A stretch of DNA of 64,000 nucleotides from Pseudomonas frederiksbergensis. Lineage in GTDB: Bacteria; Pseudomonadota; Gammaproteobacteria; Pseudomonadales; Pseudomonadaceae. Numbering within the stretch: the stretch's first letter is position 1; every line of letters begins with the position of its first letter. The notes under the pieces were generated by a model. That model made no database searches. It saw only the letters and a list, made by a program, of their open reading frames with translations, and was not told the DNA's origin. The translations under genes were made by a program, and so were the position numbers. The stretch is from contig NZ_CP142104.1 of NCBI RefSeq assembly GCF_035751725.1, positions 2,976,001 through 3,040,000 of the forward strand. Direction: 5' to 3'. Of the stretch, positions 63,893 through 64,000 are shown in pieces.

Positions 63893-64000
63893 ATGAATCG
63901 TAATGACCTGCGTCGTGTCGACCTGAACCTGTTGATCGTGTTCGAAACATTGATGCATGAACGCAGTGTGACCCGCGCCGCCGAGAAATTGTTCCTCGGC
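63893..64000 (+). CDS. mexT: MexT LysR-type regulator, first 36 codons only
   Basis: The frame from ATG 63893 runs off the window. Its residues (MNRNDLRRVDLNLLIVFET, LMHERSVTRAAEKLFLG) match the N-terminus of P. aeruginosa MexT as I recall it, including the start of the winged helix. The divergent mexS gene supports the call. In P. aeruginosa mexT is followed by mexEF-oprN, which may lie just beyond the edge here. No SD closer than an AGGACC about 7 bp upstream is seen. Confidence 0.88.
   Translation, partial: MNRNDLRRVDLNLLIVFETLMHERSVTRAAEKLFLG

Overview
The window is a high-GC chromosomal stretch that looks like Pseudomonas, most likely the P. fluorescens group. Support comes from Pseudomonas-restricted families (DUF1652, DUF2790), GTGGCGAGGGAG-type REP repeats, an OprD porin, and a right edge that matches the mexS-mexT pair of P. 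aeruginosa. I saw no rRNA, tRNA, CRISPR array, prophage or intact insertion sequence. Genus and function calls rest on remembered family sequences, not on a search.

Left part (1-24.9 kb) is metabolic and regulatory. It holds an edge-truncated acyl-CoA synthetase with an AraC regulator, pssA, and a TetR/DUF1348 pair with a clear operator palindrome. An M42 peptidase and a two-component system follow. Next is a tricarboxylate-type module (PrpF/GalD-like isomerase, CitMHS transporter, OprD porin, divergent LysR). A D-tartrate module (tarD, DctA-like carrier, divergent LysR) comes after it. A lipoprotein hydrolase then abuts a deletion scar made of 3' remnants of an RND pump gene and a sensor kinase gene. 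A methyl-parathion-hydrolase-like MBL enzyme then stands divergent from a two-subunit, Tat-exported molybdenum hydroxylase.

Middle part (24.9-47 kb) mixes chemotaxis/sensing with stress functions: an MCP, a PatB-type C-S lyase, a YghA-like SDR, a CinA-like/DUF421 operon and a 1381-aa CheB-CheR-PAS-kinase-receiver protein. A four-gene operon runs diiron-type oxidase, methyltransferase, YbdK-like ligase, ligD. A CPA1 antiporter and a soluble hybrid kinase follow. The gene set resembles the RpoS-linked stress region of P. aeruginosa that carries ligD; that comparison is inference.

Right part (47-64 kb) holds a translationally coupled repair pair (FAN1-like nuclease plus a nuclease-fused XPD-type helicase), a LysR/MFS pair, a UvrD-like helicase and pgm. 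After these comes an unusual pair: a MocR-type regulator whose PLP pocket is altered, with an unrecognised 495-aa protein. An AT-richer gap carrying a possible 61-codon secreted or membrane peptide separates them from mexS and the first 36 codons of mexT. The best candidates for something undescribed are the MocR/unknown-protein/small-ORF locus and the diiron oxidase-LigD operon.
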